A DNA stretch of 64,000 nt from Paracoccus fontiphilus (GTDB lineage Bacteria > Pseudomonadota > Alphaproteobacteria > Rhodobacterales > Rhodobacteraceae): contig NZ_JAFNAW010000002.1 of the NCBI RefSeq assembly GCF_017356265.1, positions 1-64,000 of the forward strand. Reading direction: 5' to 3'. A program made the translations under genes and the position numbers. Below the pieces are notes generated by a model. It saw only the letters and a list, made by a program, of their open reading frames with translations, made no database searches and was not told the DNA's origin. This document shows, in pieces, positions 27,077-35,991 of this stretch. Every line of letters begins with the position of its first letter. Position 1 is the first letter of the stretch.

Positions 27077-28161
27077 TGCTGACGGTCACGCTGCGCCATG
27101 CCTTTCCGGGCTTCCAGCTTGACGCGTCGTTTCAGGCGCCTGCCGGGCTGACGGCGCTGTTCGGGCATTCGGGATCGGGCAAGACCACGGTCGTCAACGC
27201 TGTGGCCGGGCTGCTGCGCCCTCAATCGGGCCGTGTGACAGTCGGGGATATGGTGCTGACCGACAGCGACGCAGGCGTCTTCCTGCCCCCGCATCGCCGC
27301 GGCATCGGCTATGTCTTTCAGGAGGCGCGGCTGTTTCCGCACCTGAATGTCCGGCAGAACCTGCTTTACGGCCACTGGTTCACCGGGCGCGGGCAGCAGG
27401 CGGACCTGTCCCGCGTGGTCGAGATGCTGGGCATCGGCCATATGCTGTCCCGCCGCCCGGCGGCCTTGTCGGGGGGCGAGCGCCAGCGCGTCGCGCTGGG
27501 CCGGGCGATCCTGTGCCACCCGCGCTTGCTGCTGATGGACGAGCCGCTGGCGGCGCTGGACCAGGCCCGCAAGGACGAGATCCTGCCCTATCTGGAGCGT
27601 CTTCGCGATCATGCCGGGCTGCCGATCCTGTATGTCAGCCATTCCCCGGCCGAGGTCGCGCGACTGGCGACAACCGTGGTGTTGATGGACAAGGGCCGCG
27701 TATCTGCGGCAGGTCCGGTCGCCGCCATGCTGTCCGATCCCGCCGTGGCCCCGCTGTTCGGCATGGCCGAGACGGGCGCCGTCCTGACCGCACGGATCGA
27801 GGCGCAGGAACCCGACGGCCTGACGCGGCTGCTCACGTCCGCCGGTCCGCTGTTCCTGCCGCGGATCGCCGCGCCCGTCGGCACCGGGCTGAGACTGCGC
27901 ATCCTGGCGCAGGACGTCATGATCGCCACCGCGCCGCCCCGCGGAATATCGGCGCTGAACGTCATTCCGGCGCAGGTGCATGACATGACGGCCGTGCCGG
28001 GCGGCGTCCTTGTGCGGCTGCAGGCCGGCGACCAGATGATCCTGTCGCGCATCACGGCGCGGTCGGCGGACGTGCTGGGCCTGTCGCCCGGCGTGCCCGT
28101 TTACGCGGTGCTGAAGGCGGTTTCCGTCGCACCCGGAACGATCGGCGTTTCCAGGGGCTGA
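27076..28161 (+). CDS. modC: Molybdate ABC transporter ATP-binding protein
   Basis: ATPase that powers ModB. The 361-residue chain has Walker A GHSGSGKT at residues 30-37, the LSGGERQRVALGRA signature near 133, a Walker B LLLMDEPLAALD motif, and a C-terminal TOBE/MopB-type domain (about residues 290-355) that binds oxyanion in ModC proteins. The last 61 bases overlap the end of the metallophosphoesterase gene on the opposite strand, an unusually long tail-to-tail overlap. Confidence 0.94.
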   Translation: MLTVTLRHAFPGFQLDASFQAPAGLTALFGHSGSGKTTVVNAVAGLLRPQSGRVTVGDMVLTDSDAGVFLPPHRRGIGYVFQEARLFPHLNVRQNLLYGHWFTGRGQQADLSRVVEMLGIGHMLSRRPAALSGGERQRVALGRAILCHPRLLLMDEPLAALDQARKDEILPYLERLRDHAGLPILYVSHSPAEVARLATTVVLMDKGRVSAAGPVAAMLSDPAVAPLFGMAETGAVLTARIEAQEPDGLTRLLTSAGPLFLPRIAAPVGTGLRLRILAQDVMIATAPPRGISALNVIPAQVHDMTAVPGGVLVRLQAGDQMILSRITARSADVLGLSPGVPVYAVLKAVSVAPGTIGVSRG

Positions 28162-28949
28162 TGGGCGACCCAGATCCCGCTCTCGCGCGAGAAATGCTCG
28201 TATTCCGGGGGGCGGAAAGACGGCTCGTCCATGGGGGCGATGTGGCGTTCGATGGTCAGCAGCGTTCCGTCGATCTGCAGCACCGCGAATTCGTTCTGCC
28301 GGTCCGAGACACGGGCGCACAGCGCCGTGCCGCCCTGGATCTGCAGCACCCCGGGATGCGTCGTCTGGTCCAGCATCGCGCCCGTCGCCCAGACATGCAG
28401 GTGCCCCGACAGCACGATCTGGACACCCGCCCGTTCCAGCCGGGCCAATGCCTCGGGCGCGCGGCGCGACAGTTCCTTGTCGACCTGGGCCAGATGCTCC
28501 AGGGGATGGTGCATGGCCACGACGTTCATGGCCGTCGGGTCCAGCCCTCCTGTCAGGCGGCCGATCTCGCCGTCGCGGACGATGCCCCGCTGCACGGCGA
28601 AGGGATCGACGCTGTTCATGCCCAGAACGCGCACCCCGCCCGCCTGCCGCGTCGGCGAAAGCTCTGGCCCCATGGCACGGCGATAGGCGGCATAGGGCAT
28701 GAGATACCGCATCGGCAGGTTGTAGAGCGGCACGTCGTGATTGCCCGGCACCGCCATCAAGGGCGCCTCGATGCGCGACAGGAAGGCAGCGGCCTGGGCA
28801 TACTGGGCGGACCGTCCGCGATGGGTGATGTCCCCCGTCAGAACCACCAGATCGGCGCGGGCATGATTGACCCGCTCCAGCAGGTGATCGAGCAATCGGG
28901 CACGGTGAAAGCCGAAATGCAGGTCCGAAAGATGGACGATGCGCGTCAT
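28101..28949 (-). CDS. Calcineurin-like metallophosphoesterase
   Basis: A 282-residue hydrolase with the full set of metal-binding motifs of the calcineurin-like superfamily: SDLHFG (Asp9, His11), GDITHRG near residue 39, PGNHDVP near 68, an MHHPLEH histidine near 147 and GHLHVWA near 182. This resembles CpdA-type phosphodiesterases, but the substrate is unknown. It overlaps the lipid kinase gene by 4 bases upstream, suggesting a two-gene unit. Confidence 0.87.
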   Translation of the reverse strand: MTRIVHLSDLHFGFHRARLLDHLLERVNHARADLVVLTGDITHRGRSAQYAQAAAFLSRIEAPLMAVPGNHDVPLYNLPMRYLMPYAAYRRAMGPELSPTRQAGGVRVLGMNSVDPFAVQRGIVRDGEIGRLTGGLDPTAMNVVAMHHPLEHLAQVDKELSRRAPEALARLERAGVQIVLSGHLHVWATGAMLDQTTHPGVLQIQGGTALCARVSDRQNEFAVLQIDGTLLTIERHIAPMDEPSFRPPEYEHFSRESGIWVAHQPLETPIVPGATETAFSTA

Positions 28950-29902
28950 TCCGCGACGCCCCTGGTCTTGCTGACATCGTCCGCAGGCACCAGAACCCGC
29001 AGGTCGCCATGCCGGACCCTCAGGTGGAAGGGGCTAACCATGCGGGTCTTTTCCCCGTCATGGGCAACCAGTTGCTGGCGCTTTCCGGTTTCGATCACCA
29101 AATTGTCGGTGACGATCAGGTCGAAGTCGCTGTCCTTGGCGCTGAACCCGAAGGCCAGGCGGAAGGCGGACCGCAGCAACGGCAGGGGCCGCCGCGCCTT
29201 GGCGATCAGCACGGCGAACTGCCCGTCCCGGATCGCCTCCGCCCCGTCCAACCCGAACGCATCCAACTGATAGGCACTGCGCGCGACAAACACGAGCGCC
29301 GTGGTGAAATGGCGCGACTGCCCGTCGACCTTGGCTGTCAGTTGCATCGGATTGCGCAGCCGGCGCAGCGCCACCAGCACCGACCAATAGGCCGCGACCC
29401 GCGACCTGCCCCACCTCTTGTAGATCCCCTCGCGCGTCTTGAGGATATGCGGATAGGCGCCAAGGCTTACGTTATTGAGGAAGATCAGGTTCTCGATCTG
29501 GCCGACATCGACGGATTTGACGCGGGCATCGAGCAGCGTTTCCAGCGCATCCTCGACCGTCTCGCCCACACCCAGGTCCCGCGCGAAATAGTTGAAGGTG
29601 CCGCCGGGCAGCACGCCCATCATGGTCCGGGTTCCCGCCAAGGCACCCGCGACCGCCGACTGCGTGCCGTCGCCGCCATAGGCCACCACAATATCGAAGC
29701 CATCCTCGACCGCCTGCCTGGCAAGGGACATCAGTTGGTCGCCCCGGTCGGTTTCGCGCAAGGCGAATTCGGCGACCTTGCCCTCCAGAGCGTCGCGGAT
29801 GATGCGGGACTGCTGGCTGCCGTCCTTCTTGCCCGACCCGCGGTTCCCGATCACGCATAATCGGCAGGCGGACAGGTCCACCCTATCGGCTGTATCGCGC
29901 AT
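28946..29902 (-). CDS. Diacylglycerol/sphingosine kinase family lipid kinase
   Basis: A 318-residue soluble kinase. The catalytic fold is marked by VVAYGGDGTQSAVAGALAG (the GGDGT nucleotide motif, near residue 74) and LPGGTFNYFARDLGV near 98, both standard for the DAGK_cat / YegS group. An N-terminal RGSGKKDG segment takes the place of the usual NPxSG motif. The C-terminal half carries the beta-rich domain. Lipid specificity is not evident. It is coupled by ATGA to the metallophosphoesterase gene. Confidence 0.85.
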   Translation of the reverse strand: MRDTADRVDLSACRLCVIGNRGSGKKDGSQQSRIIRDALEGKVAEFALRETDRGDQLMSLARQAVEDGFDIVVAYGGDGTQSAVAGALAGTRTMMGVLPGGTFNYFARDLGVGETVEDALETLLDARVKSVDVGQIENLIFLNNVSLGAYPHILKTREGIYKRWGRSRVAAYWSVLVALRRLRNPMQLTAKVDGQSRHFTTALVFVARSAYQLDAFGLDGAEAIRDGQFAVLIAKARRPLPLLRSAFRLAFGFSAKDSDFDLIVTDNLVIETGKRQQLVAHDGEKTRMVSPFHLRVRHGDLRVLVPADDVSKTRGVAE

Positions 29903-29967
29903 CCGTCCCCCGGTGTGATTTCGCCTATCAACACGCAGAGCGCCGGGACGGTTTCACGCCCGCGGGA

Positions 29968-30168
29968 TCAAAGTCGCTGCACGGCCTCTTGCACCGAGGG
30001 GCGCAGGCCCGCCCCGCCCGCCGCGACATAGTCCCTGAGCTGGCTCCGCATCCGCGGTTCCCAATAGTCCTTCAGGTGCGCGGCGATCTTGTCGGGCGCA
30101 TCGCCAGGCTGCGTGTCGAAGAAGGTGGCGATCTGGTTGGCCATGGTGACCATCTTTTCAGGCGACAT
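29968..30168 (-). CDS. fdsD: NAD-dependent formate dehydrogenase subunit delta
   Basis: A 66-residue protein that matches the small FdsD subunit of soluble molybdenum formate dehydrogenases, with MVTMANQIATFFDTQPGDAP and HLKDYWEPRMRSQLRDYV as family hallmarks. FdsD is needed for a stable active complex in the Ralstonia/Cupriavidus and Rhodobacter enzymes. The ATG lies inside the end of fdhD (11-base overlap), and a longer frame upstream is not needed. It closes the fdsGBA-fdhD-fdsD operon. Confidence 0.92.
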   Translation of the reverse strand: MSPEKMVTMANQIATFFDTQPGDAPDKIAAHLKDYWEPRMRSQLRDYVAAGGAGLRPSVQEAVQRL

Positions 30169-30997
30169 CGAAAACCTCGGCGCGCAGCCGCTGGGGGTGG
30201 CAGAACAGGTCGAACCCCTCGCCCCGCGCAAAGGCGGCAAGGGTCAGGCCCGCGCCCTCGGCCAGGCGCAGGGCGTGCAGCGTGGGGGCGGACACGGCGA
30301 TCAGAATGGTGCAGCCAGCCATGACGCATTTCTGCACCATTTCGGTGGATATCCGGCTGGTCAGGACGATGGCGCCTTGGGCGGGGTCGATGCCCTGCCG
30401 GACCATGGCGCCGATCAGCTTGTCCAAGGCGTTGTGACGGCCCACGTCTTCGCGTGCCAAAACGACGCCCTGCCCCGGCAGCAGGAAGCCCGCCGCGTGA
30501 ACGGCCCGCGTGCGGTCATGCAGCGGCTGCCATCCGCGCAGGGACTCGGTCGCCGACGCGATCTCCTCGACCGTCAGGACCGGACCGATCCCGGCAAGGG
30601 TGGGGAGGGACCGCACCGCGGCCTCGATGCTGTCGATGCCGCACAATCCGCAGCCAACCGGCCCCGCCAGCGACCGGCGACGGGCGGCAAGCTGGGCGCC
30701 GCGATCCTCGGCCAGCCACATCTGCGCCTCGATCCCCTTCGGGTGGGGGATCACCTCGCAGGATGCGATCTGGTCCAGGCCGGTGACGATCCCCTCGGTC
30801 AGCGAGAAGCCCACCGCGAAGTCCTGAACATCCGCAGGCGTCGCCATCATCACGGCATGGGTGGTGCCGTCATAGACCATGGCGATGGCCGTTTCCTCGG
30901 GCAGCGCGCGCGTGACGGCGACGCTGCTGCCCCCCTTTGGAAAACCGGGCCGGTGATGGGTCGCATCCGTGGCCCCGAAGGGCGGCGGCATTTCCAT
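30158..30997 (-). CDS. fdhD: Formate dehydrogenase accessory sulfurtransferase FdhD
   Basis: Transfers sulfur from a cysteine desulfurase to the molybdenum cofactor of formate dehydrogenase. The 279-residue protein has the CGLCG motif (Cys116 and Cys119), which carries the sulfur, followed by the REDVGRHNALDKLIG block near residue 182. The gene starts three bases after the fdsA stop, so its expression is tied to its client enzyme. It occupies the position called fdsC in some operons. Confidence 0.95.
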   Translation of the reverse strand: MEMPPPFGATDATHHRPGFPKGGSSVAVTRALPEETAIAMVYDGTTHAVMMATPADVQDFAVGFSLTEGIVTGLDQIASCEVIPHPKGIEAQMWLAEDRGAQLAARRRSLAGPVGCGLCGIDSIEAAVRSLPTLAGIGPVLTVEEIASATESLRGWQPLHDRTRAVHAAGFLLPGQGVVLAREDVGRHNALDKLIGAMVRQGIDPAQGAIVLTSRISTEMVQKCVMAGCTILIAVSAPTLHALRLAEGAGLTLAAFARGEGFDLFCHPQRLRAEVFDVA

Positions 30998-31000
30998 GGT

Positions 31001-33907
31001 TCACTCCGCGGCGGTCAGAATCCGCCGCGACCGTTCGGCCTGTTCGTTATAGCTTTCCTGCCAGTCCGTCGGACCGTTCGAGGGGCTGACCTGCACCGCC
31101 GTCACCTTGAATTCCGGGCAGTTCGTCGCCCAATCCGAGAAGTCGGTCGTGACCACGTTAGCCTGCGTCGCCGGGTGATGGAAGGTGGTATAGACCACGC
31201 CCGCCGCCACCCGGTCGGTCAGCACCGCCCGCAGCGTCGTTTCCCCCGAACGAGAGGCCAGCCGCACCCAGTCGCCGTCCTTCACCCCCCGGAACTCGGC
31301 GTCGTGGGGGTTGATCTCCAGCACGTCCTCGGGGTGCCAGGCGACGTTCTCGGTCCGCCGGGTCTGCGCGCCCACGTTGTAATGGGCGAGGATCCGCCCC
31401 GTAGTCAGCAGCAGCGGGAAGCGCGGGCCGGTGCGTTCGTCGGTCGCCACATATTCGGTGACCATGAAATGCCCCTTGCCCGACACGAAGCCATCCACGT
31501 GCATCAAGGGTGTGCCGTCCGGCACCGTCTCGTTGCAGGGCCACTGGACGGACCCCTTCTCCTCCAGCACCTCATAGGTGACGCCCGCGAAGCTGGGGGT
31601 CGTGGCCGCGATCTCCTCCATGATCTGGCGGGGGTGGGTATAGTGCCAGCCCGCGCCCAGGGCGTTCGCCAGAAGCTGCGTGACTTCCCAATCCTCGTAA
31701 CCGTTGCGGGGGGCCATCACCTTGCGGACGCGGTTGATGCGGCGTTCGGCATTGGTGAAGGTGCCGTCCTTTTCCAGGAACGACGATCCCGGCAGGAAGA
31801 CATGGGCATAGTTCGCGGTCTCGTTCAGAAACAGGTCGTGGACGATCACACATTCCATCGCCGCAAGCCCTGCCGAGACGTGCTTGGTATCCGGGTCGGA
31901 TTGCAGGATATCCTCGCCCTGGCAGTAGAGGCCCTTGAAGGTGCCCTCGACCGCCGCGTCCAGCATGTTCGGGATGCGCAGGCCGGGTTCGGGATCGATC
32001 TCGCAGTTCCAGGCCTTTTCGAAGATCGCGCGAACATCGGGCAGCTTGACGTGACGATAGCCGGGCAGTTCGTGCGGGAAGCTGCCCATGTCGCAAGATC
32101 CCTGCACGTTGTTTTGACCGCGCAAGGGGTTCACGCCGACGCCGGGACGGCCGATGTTGCCGGTCAGCATGGCAAGGTTGGCGATGCCGATCACAGTCGT
32201 GGAGCCCTGGCTGTGTTCCGTCACGCCCAGGCCGTAGTAGATCGCGCCATTGCCGCCGGTTGCATAAAGCCGCGCGGCGGCACGCAGGTCGGCGGCGGGA
32301 ACGCCGGTCAGCAGTTCCACGTTCTCGGGCGCGTGGCGCGGGTCGCTGACGAAATCGACATAGAACTGGAATTCGTCCCAATCGCAGCGGGTGCGGATGA
32401 AATCCTCGTCAAACAGCCCCTCGGTCACAATGACATGGGCCATTGCCGTGACGACGGCCACGTTAGTGCCGGGCTTCAGCGGCAGGTGATACTGCGCCTC
32501 GATGTGGGCGGACCGCACGATGTCGGTGCGGCGGGGATCGACCACGATCAATTTGGCGCCCTGGCGCAGTCGCTTTTTCAGGCGGCTGGCAAAGACCGGG
32601 TGGCCGTCGGTCGGGTTTGCACCGATGACCACCACCACATCGGCGGCCTCGACGCTGTCGAAGTCCTGCGTCCCGGCGGACGTGCCGTAGGTCTTTCCCA
32701 GGCCATAACCCGTCGGTGAATGGCAGACGCGGGCGCAGGTGTCGGTGTTGTTGTTACGGAAGACCGCGCGGGTCAGCTTTTGCACCAGATAGGTTTCCTC
32801 GTTGGTGCAGCGGCTGGAGGTGATGACGCCCACCGACTTGCGGCCGTATTTCTCCTGTATGCCCTTCATCTTGGCGGCGGCGAAGGCGATCGCCTCGGCC
32901 CATTCGACCTCGCGCCACGGCTGGTCGATGCTGTCGCGGATCATCGGCTTCAGGATGCGATCCTTGTGCTGGGCATAGCCATAGGCGAAGCGGCCCTTGA
33001 CGCAAGAATGGCCCCGGTTGGCCTTGCCGTGCTTGTAGGGGACCATGCGTACCAGTTGGTCGCCGTTCAGTTCCGCCTTGAAGCTGCACCCCACGCCGCA
33101 ATAGGCGCAGGTCGTGATGACCGACCGTTCGGGCGTGCCCAGTTCGATCACGGATTTTTCCTGCAGGGTCGCGGTCGGGCAGGCCTGCACGCAGGCGCCG
33201 CAGGACACGCAGTCCGAGGTCAGGAAGTCGTCGCTCACGGCCCCCGCCTTGACGCGGCTGTCGAAGCCGCGGCCCTCGATGGTCAGGGCGAAGGTGCCCT
33301 GCACTTCCTCGCAGGCGCGGACGCAGCGGGAACAGACGATGCACTTGGCCGGATCATAGGTGAAATACGGGTTACTCTCGTCCTTGGGGACATACAGCGC
33401 GTTTATCCCCGCCCCGTCGCGCGTGGCGAAGTGATTGACCAGCGAACGATCTTCGGGCGCCTTGTAGCGCACGTCGCGCAGGCCGACGTTGCCCGCCATG
33501 TCCTGCAGTTCGCAGTCGCCATTGGCCGCGCAGGTCAGGCAGTCGAGCGGGTGGTCGCTGATGTAAAGCTCCATCACCCCCTTGCGCATCCGGCGCAGCT
33601 TGTCGGACTGGGTGTGGACGACCATGCCCTCGACCACCGGCGTGGTGCAGGACGCGGGCGTGCCGCGGCGGCCTTCGATTTCCACCACGCACAGGCGGCA
33701 CGATCCGAAGGCCTCCATGTTGTCGCTGGCGCAGAGTTTCGGGACCATGATCCCGGCCTCGGCGGCGGCGCGCATGACGGATGTGCCCTCGGGCACCGTC
33801 ACGGCGATCCCGTCCACGCTGATCGTGACCGGCAGGCCGCTGCGGGCGGGGGTGCCCATGTCGCGGTCGTCGCCCGGCGGGTATTGGGGGATGATGAAGT
33901 CTCTCAT
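31001..33907 (-). CDS. fdsA: Molybdenum NAD-dependent formate dehydrogenase alpha subunit
   Basis: Catalytic subunit, oxidising formate to CO2 at a bis-molybdopterin centre. From the ATG at 33907 it has 968 residues: a [2Fe-2S] domain (Cys59, 70, 73, 87), a His/Cys cluster (His119, Cys123, 126, 132), two ferredoxin clusters (Cys189-199 and Cys233-243), a [4Fe-4S] site near the cofactor (Cys267, 270, 274, 302), then the molybdopterin domains. The active-site pair Cys395-His396 lies in CARVCHSPTG, so it is a cysteine and not a selenocysteine enzyme. The ATG overlaps the fdsB stop. Confidence 0.96.
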   Translation of the reverse strand: MRDFIIPQYPPGDDRDMGTPARSGLPVTISVDGIAVTVPEGTSVMRAAAEAGIMVPKLCASDNMEAFGSCRLCVVEIEGRRGTPASCTTPVVEGMVVHTQSDKLRRMRKGVMELYISDHPLDCLTCAANGDCELQDMAGNVGLRDVRYKAPEDRSLVNHFATRDGAGINALYVPKDESNPYFTYDPAKCIVCSRCVRACEEVQGTFALTIEGRGFDSRVKAGAVSDDFLTSDCVSCGACVQACPTATLQEKSVIELGTPERSVITTCAYCGVGCSFKAELNGDQLVRMVPYKHGKANRGHSCVKGRFAYGYAQHKDRILKPMIRDSIDQPWREVEWAEAIAFAAAKMKGIQEKYGRKSVGVITSSRCTNEETYLVQKLTRAVFRNNNTDTCARVCHSPTGYGLGKTYGTSAGTQDFDSVEAADVVVVIGANPTDGHPVFASRLKKRLRQGAKLIVVDPRRTDIVRSAHIEAQYHLPLKPGTNVAVVTAMAHVIVTEGLFDEDFIRTRCDWDEFQFYVDFVSDPRHAPENVELLTGVPAADLRAAARLYATGGNGAIYYGLGVTEHSQGSTTVIGIANLAMLTGNIGRPGVGVNPLRGQNNVQGSCDMGSFPHELPGYRHVKLPDVRAIFEKAWNCEIDPEPGLRIPNMLDAAVEGTFKGLYCQGEDILQSDPDTKHVSAGLAAMECVIVHDLFLNETANYAHVFLPGSSFLEKDGTFTNAERRINRVRKVMAPRNGYEDWEVTQLLANALGAGWHYTHPRQIMEEIAATTPSFAGVTYEVLEEKGSVQWPCNETVPDGTPLMHVDGFVSGKGHFMVTEYVATDERTGPRFPLLLTTGRILAHYNVGAQTRRTENVAWHPEDVLEINPHDAEFRGVKDGDWVRLASRSGETTLRAVLTDRVAAGVVYTTFHHPATQANVVTTDFSDWATNCPEFKVTAVQVSPSNGPTDWQESYNEQAERSRRILTAAE

Positions 33908-35421
33908 TCGGCTGCCTCCTTGAAGGTGGCGAAATCGTCGGGGAAGTTTCGGAGCGCGGACATGACCGGAAACGGCGTGAAGCCGCCAAGCGCGCACAAT
34001 GATCCGTCCTTCATCGTCTCGCACAGGTCGGTCAGCAGCGGGATCGCGTCCGGGTCGCCCTGGGCGATGCGGTCGATGGTTTCCACACCGCGCACCGCGC
34101 CGATCCGGCAGGGCGTGCACTTGCCGCAGGATTCGACGGCGCAGAACTCCATCGCGAAGCGCGCCATGCGCAGCATGTCCACGGTGTCGTCGAAGACCAC
34201 AAGCCCGGCATGGCCGATCAGCCCGCCTTGGCTGTCGAATTCCTCGTATCCCATCGGCGTGTGGAACTGGTCGATGTGCATGTAGGCGCCCAGCGGGCCA
34301 CCCACCTGCACCGCCTTGACGGGCCGCCCGCTGGCGGTGCCGCCGCCGATGTCGTTCACGACCTCGCCCAGGGTCAGGCCGAAGGCGGTCTCGAACAGAC
34401 CGCCGCGCTTGACGTTTCCGGCGATCTGCAAGGTCACGGTGCCGCGCGATCGGCCCAGGCCGAAGTCGGCGTAGTGTTTCGCCCCGCGTTCGAATATCAC
34501 CGGGATCGTGGTCAGCGAGATGACGTTGTTCACGACCGTGGGCTGGCCCAGGAAGCCCTGAAGCGCGGGCAGCGGCGGCTTGGCGCGCACGGTGCCGCGC
34601 TTGCCTTCCAGGCTGTTCAACAGGCTGGTTTCCTCGCCGCAGACATAGGCGCCCGCGCCGGTGCGGACCTCCATGTCGAAGGCGCGGCCCGATCCCAGTA
34701 CATCGGCGCCCAGCAGGCCTCGCTGGCGGGCGATCTTCACCGCTTGCGTCAGGATATGAATGGCGTCGGGGTATTCGGACCGCAGATAGACATAGCCCCG
34801 CGTCGCGCCCACGCCCAGGCCAGCAATGGCCATGCCTTCGATCAACTGGAAGGGATCGCCCTCGATGATCATGCGGTCGGCGAAGGTGCCGCTGTCGCCC
34901 TCGTCGGCGTTGCAGACGATGTATTTCTGCGGGGCCTCTGCCTCGGCCACGGTCTTCCACTTGATGCCGGTCGGAAAGCCCGCGCCACCACGCCCGCGAA
35001 GGCCGCTGTCGATGACCTCCTGCACGATCTGGGCCTTGGTCATGCCCAGCGCGCGGCGCAGGCCCACAAGACCGCCATGCGCCCCGTAGTCGTCCATGTC
35101 CAAGGGGTTGATCAGTCCGCAGCGGGCAAAGGTCAGGCGGGTCTGGCGGGCGAACCAGTCGATGTCCTCGACCCGGCCAAGCCCGTTCAGCTTGCCGTCC
35201 AGAAGATCCGGCACTTGGTCGGGGGTCACGTTTCCGTAACCGATCCGGCCCTCGGGTGTGTCAACCTCGACCAGAGGCTCCAACCAGACCATGCCGCGCG
35301 TGCCGTTGCGGACAAGCTGCACGTCCAGTCCGCGCGCCGCAGCCTCGCGTGCGAGAGCATCGGCGACATCATCCGCGCCAAGCGCCTTGGCGGCGCTGTC
35401 CCCGGGAACGAAGATCTTCAT
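33904..35421 (-). CDS. fdsB: NAD-dependent formate dehydrogenase beta subunit (diaphorase, NuoF-like)
   Basis: A 505-residue FMN- and iron-sulfur-containing subunit that passes electrons to NAD. After a thioredoxin-like N-terminal domain (about residues 1-100) comes the NuoF-like region with the FMN/NADH loop GLRGRGGAGFPTGIKW near residue 150, YIVCNADEGDSGTFADR, and the C-terminal [4Fe-4S] motif ESCGKCTPCRIG. It starts in an ATGA overlap with fdsG and ends in one with fdsA. A fused NuoE-like plus NuoF-like layout is usual for FdsB. Confidence 0.95.
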   Translation of the reverse strand: MKIFVPGDSAAKALGADDVADALAREAAARGLDVQLVRNGTRGMVWLEPLVEVDTPEGRIGYGNVTPDQVPDLLDGKLNGLGRVEDIDWFARQTRLTFARCGLINPLDMDDYGAHGGLVGLRRALGMTKAQIVQEVIDSGLRGRGGAGFPTGIKWKTVAEAEAPQKYIVCNADEGDSGTFADRMIIEGDPFQLIEGMAIAGLGVGATRGYVYLRSEYPDAIHILTQAVKIARQRGLLGADVLGSGRAFDMEVRTGAGAYVCGEETSLLNSLEGKRGTVRAKPPLPALQGFLGQPTVVNNVISLTTIPVIFERGAKHYADFGLGRSRGTVTLQIAGNVKRGGLFETAFGLTLGEVVNDIGGGTASGRPVKAVQVGGPLGAYMHIDQFHTPMGYEEFDSQGGLIGHAGLVVFDDTVDMLRMARFAMEFCAVESCGKCTPCRIGAVRGVETIDRIAQGDPDAIPLLTDLCETMKDGSLCALGGFTPFPVMSALRNFPDDFATFKEAAE

Positions 35422-35894
35422 GCGCCCACCTCGGCCAGAATGCGGTCCATGCGGGCGTCGTCGACGCGGCCCACGACCTTGCCGTCCACCATGGCGGCGG
35501 GGGCGCAGGCGCACATGCCCAGGCAATAGACGGGTTCCACCGTCAGGGCACCGTTGGACGTGGTGCCGTGCCAGCCAATTCCCAGCTTTTGCAAGGTGGA
35601 TTCGGCAAGCGCGTTGGCGCCCATGGACTGGCAGGCCTCGGCCCGGCAGATCTTCAGGACGTGGCGTCCCGCCGGATGATCGCGGAAGTCGTGGTAGAAG
35701 CTGATGACGCCATGCACCTCGGCCCGGCCCAGGTTCAGGATGTCCGCCAGCACCGGCACGGCAGCCTGCGGCACGAAACCCCAGGTCTCCTGCAACGCGT
35801 GCAGCATCGGCAGAAGTGGCCCTTCCAGAGAGGCAAGCGGCGCGACGACGCCCCGGATCTCCTCCTCGGTCGGGGCTGGCGCATGGGAATGCAT
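35418..35894 (-). CDS. fdsG: NAD-dependent formate dehydrogenase gamma subunit (NuoE-like)
   Basis: A 158-residue [2Fe-2S] protein of the NuoE family. Cluster ligands are in CRAEACQSMG (about residues 90-99) and CLGMCACAPA (about 131-140). The ATG at 35894 was chosen because a GAAAGG site lies just upstream. Another in-frame ATG at 35930 would add a short, poorly conserved stretch. It is the first structural gene of the formate dehydrogenase operon and lies 88 bases downstream of the LysR regulator gene on the same strand. Confidence 0.94.
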   Translation of the reverse strand: MHSHAPAPTEEEIRGVVAPLASLEGPLLPMLHALQETWGFVPQAAVPVLADILNLGRAEVHGVISFYHDFRDHPAGRHVLKICRAEACQSMGANALAESTLQKLGIGWHGTTSNGALTVEPVYCLGMCACAPAAMVDGKVVGRVDDARMDRILAEVGA

Positions 35895-35950
35895 ATGCTG
35901 GCCTTTCGACGATCCTTTGGCGGATATCAAAGCAGGTTCAACATTCCGAA

Positions 35951-35991
35951 ATCAATATCGTTGTTCCGTCAGTTGATAGAGATCATCTATC
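35951..35991. promoter_or_regulatory. Candidate LysR-type operator before fdsG
   Basis: Two inverted repeats are visible: GATAGA-N5-TCTATC at 35975-35991, a perfect 17-base palindrome, and ATCAA-N17-TTGAT at 35951-35977. The first spans the stop codon of the LysR gene and both precede fdsG. Palindromes of this size fit LysR-family recognition sites and the region is AT-rich compared with its surroundings. Binding is inferred only. Confidence 0.45.

Noticed and set aside
31001..34960. Longer fdsA frame extending to 34960
   Set aside because: The extra N-terminal part overlaps fdsB in another frame and is Arg/Gly/His-rich. The ATG at 33907, in an ATGA overlap with fdsB, leads straight into conserved sequence.
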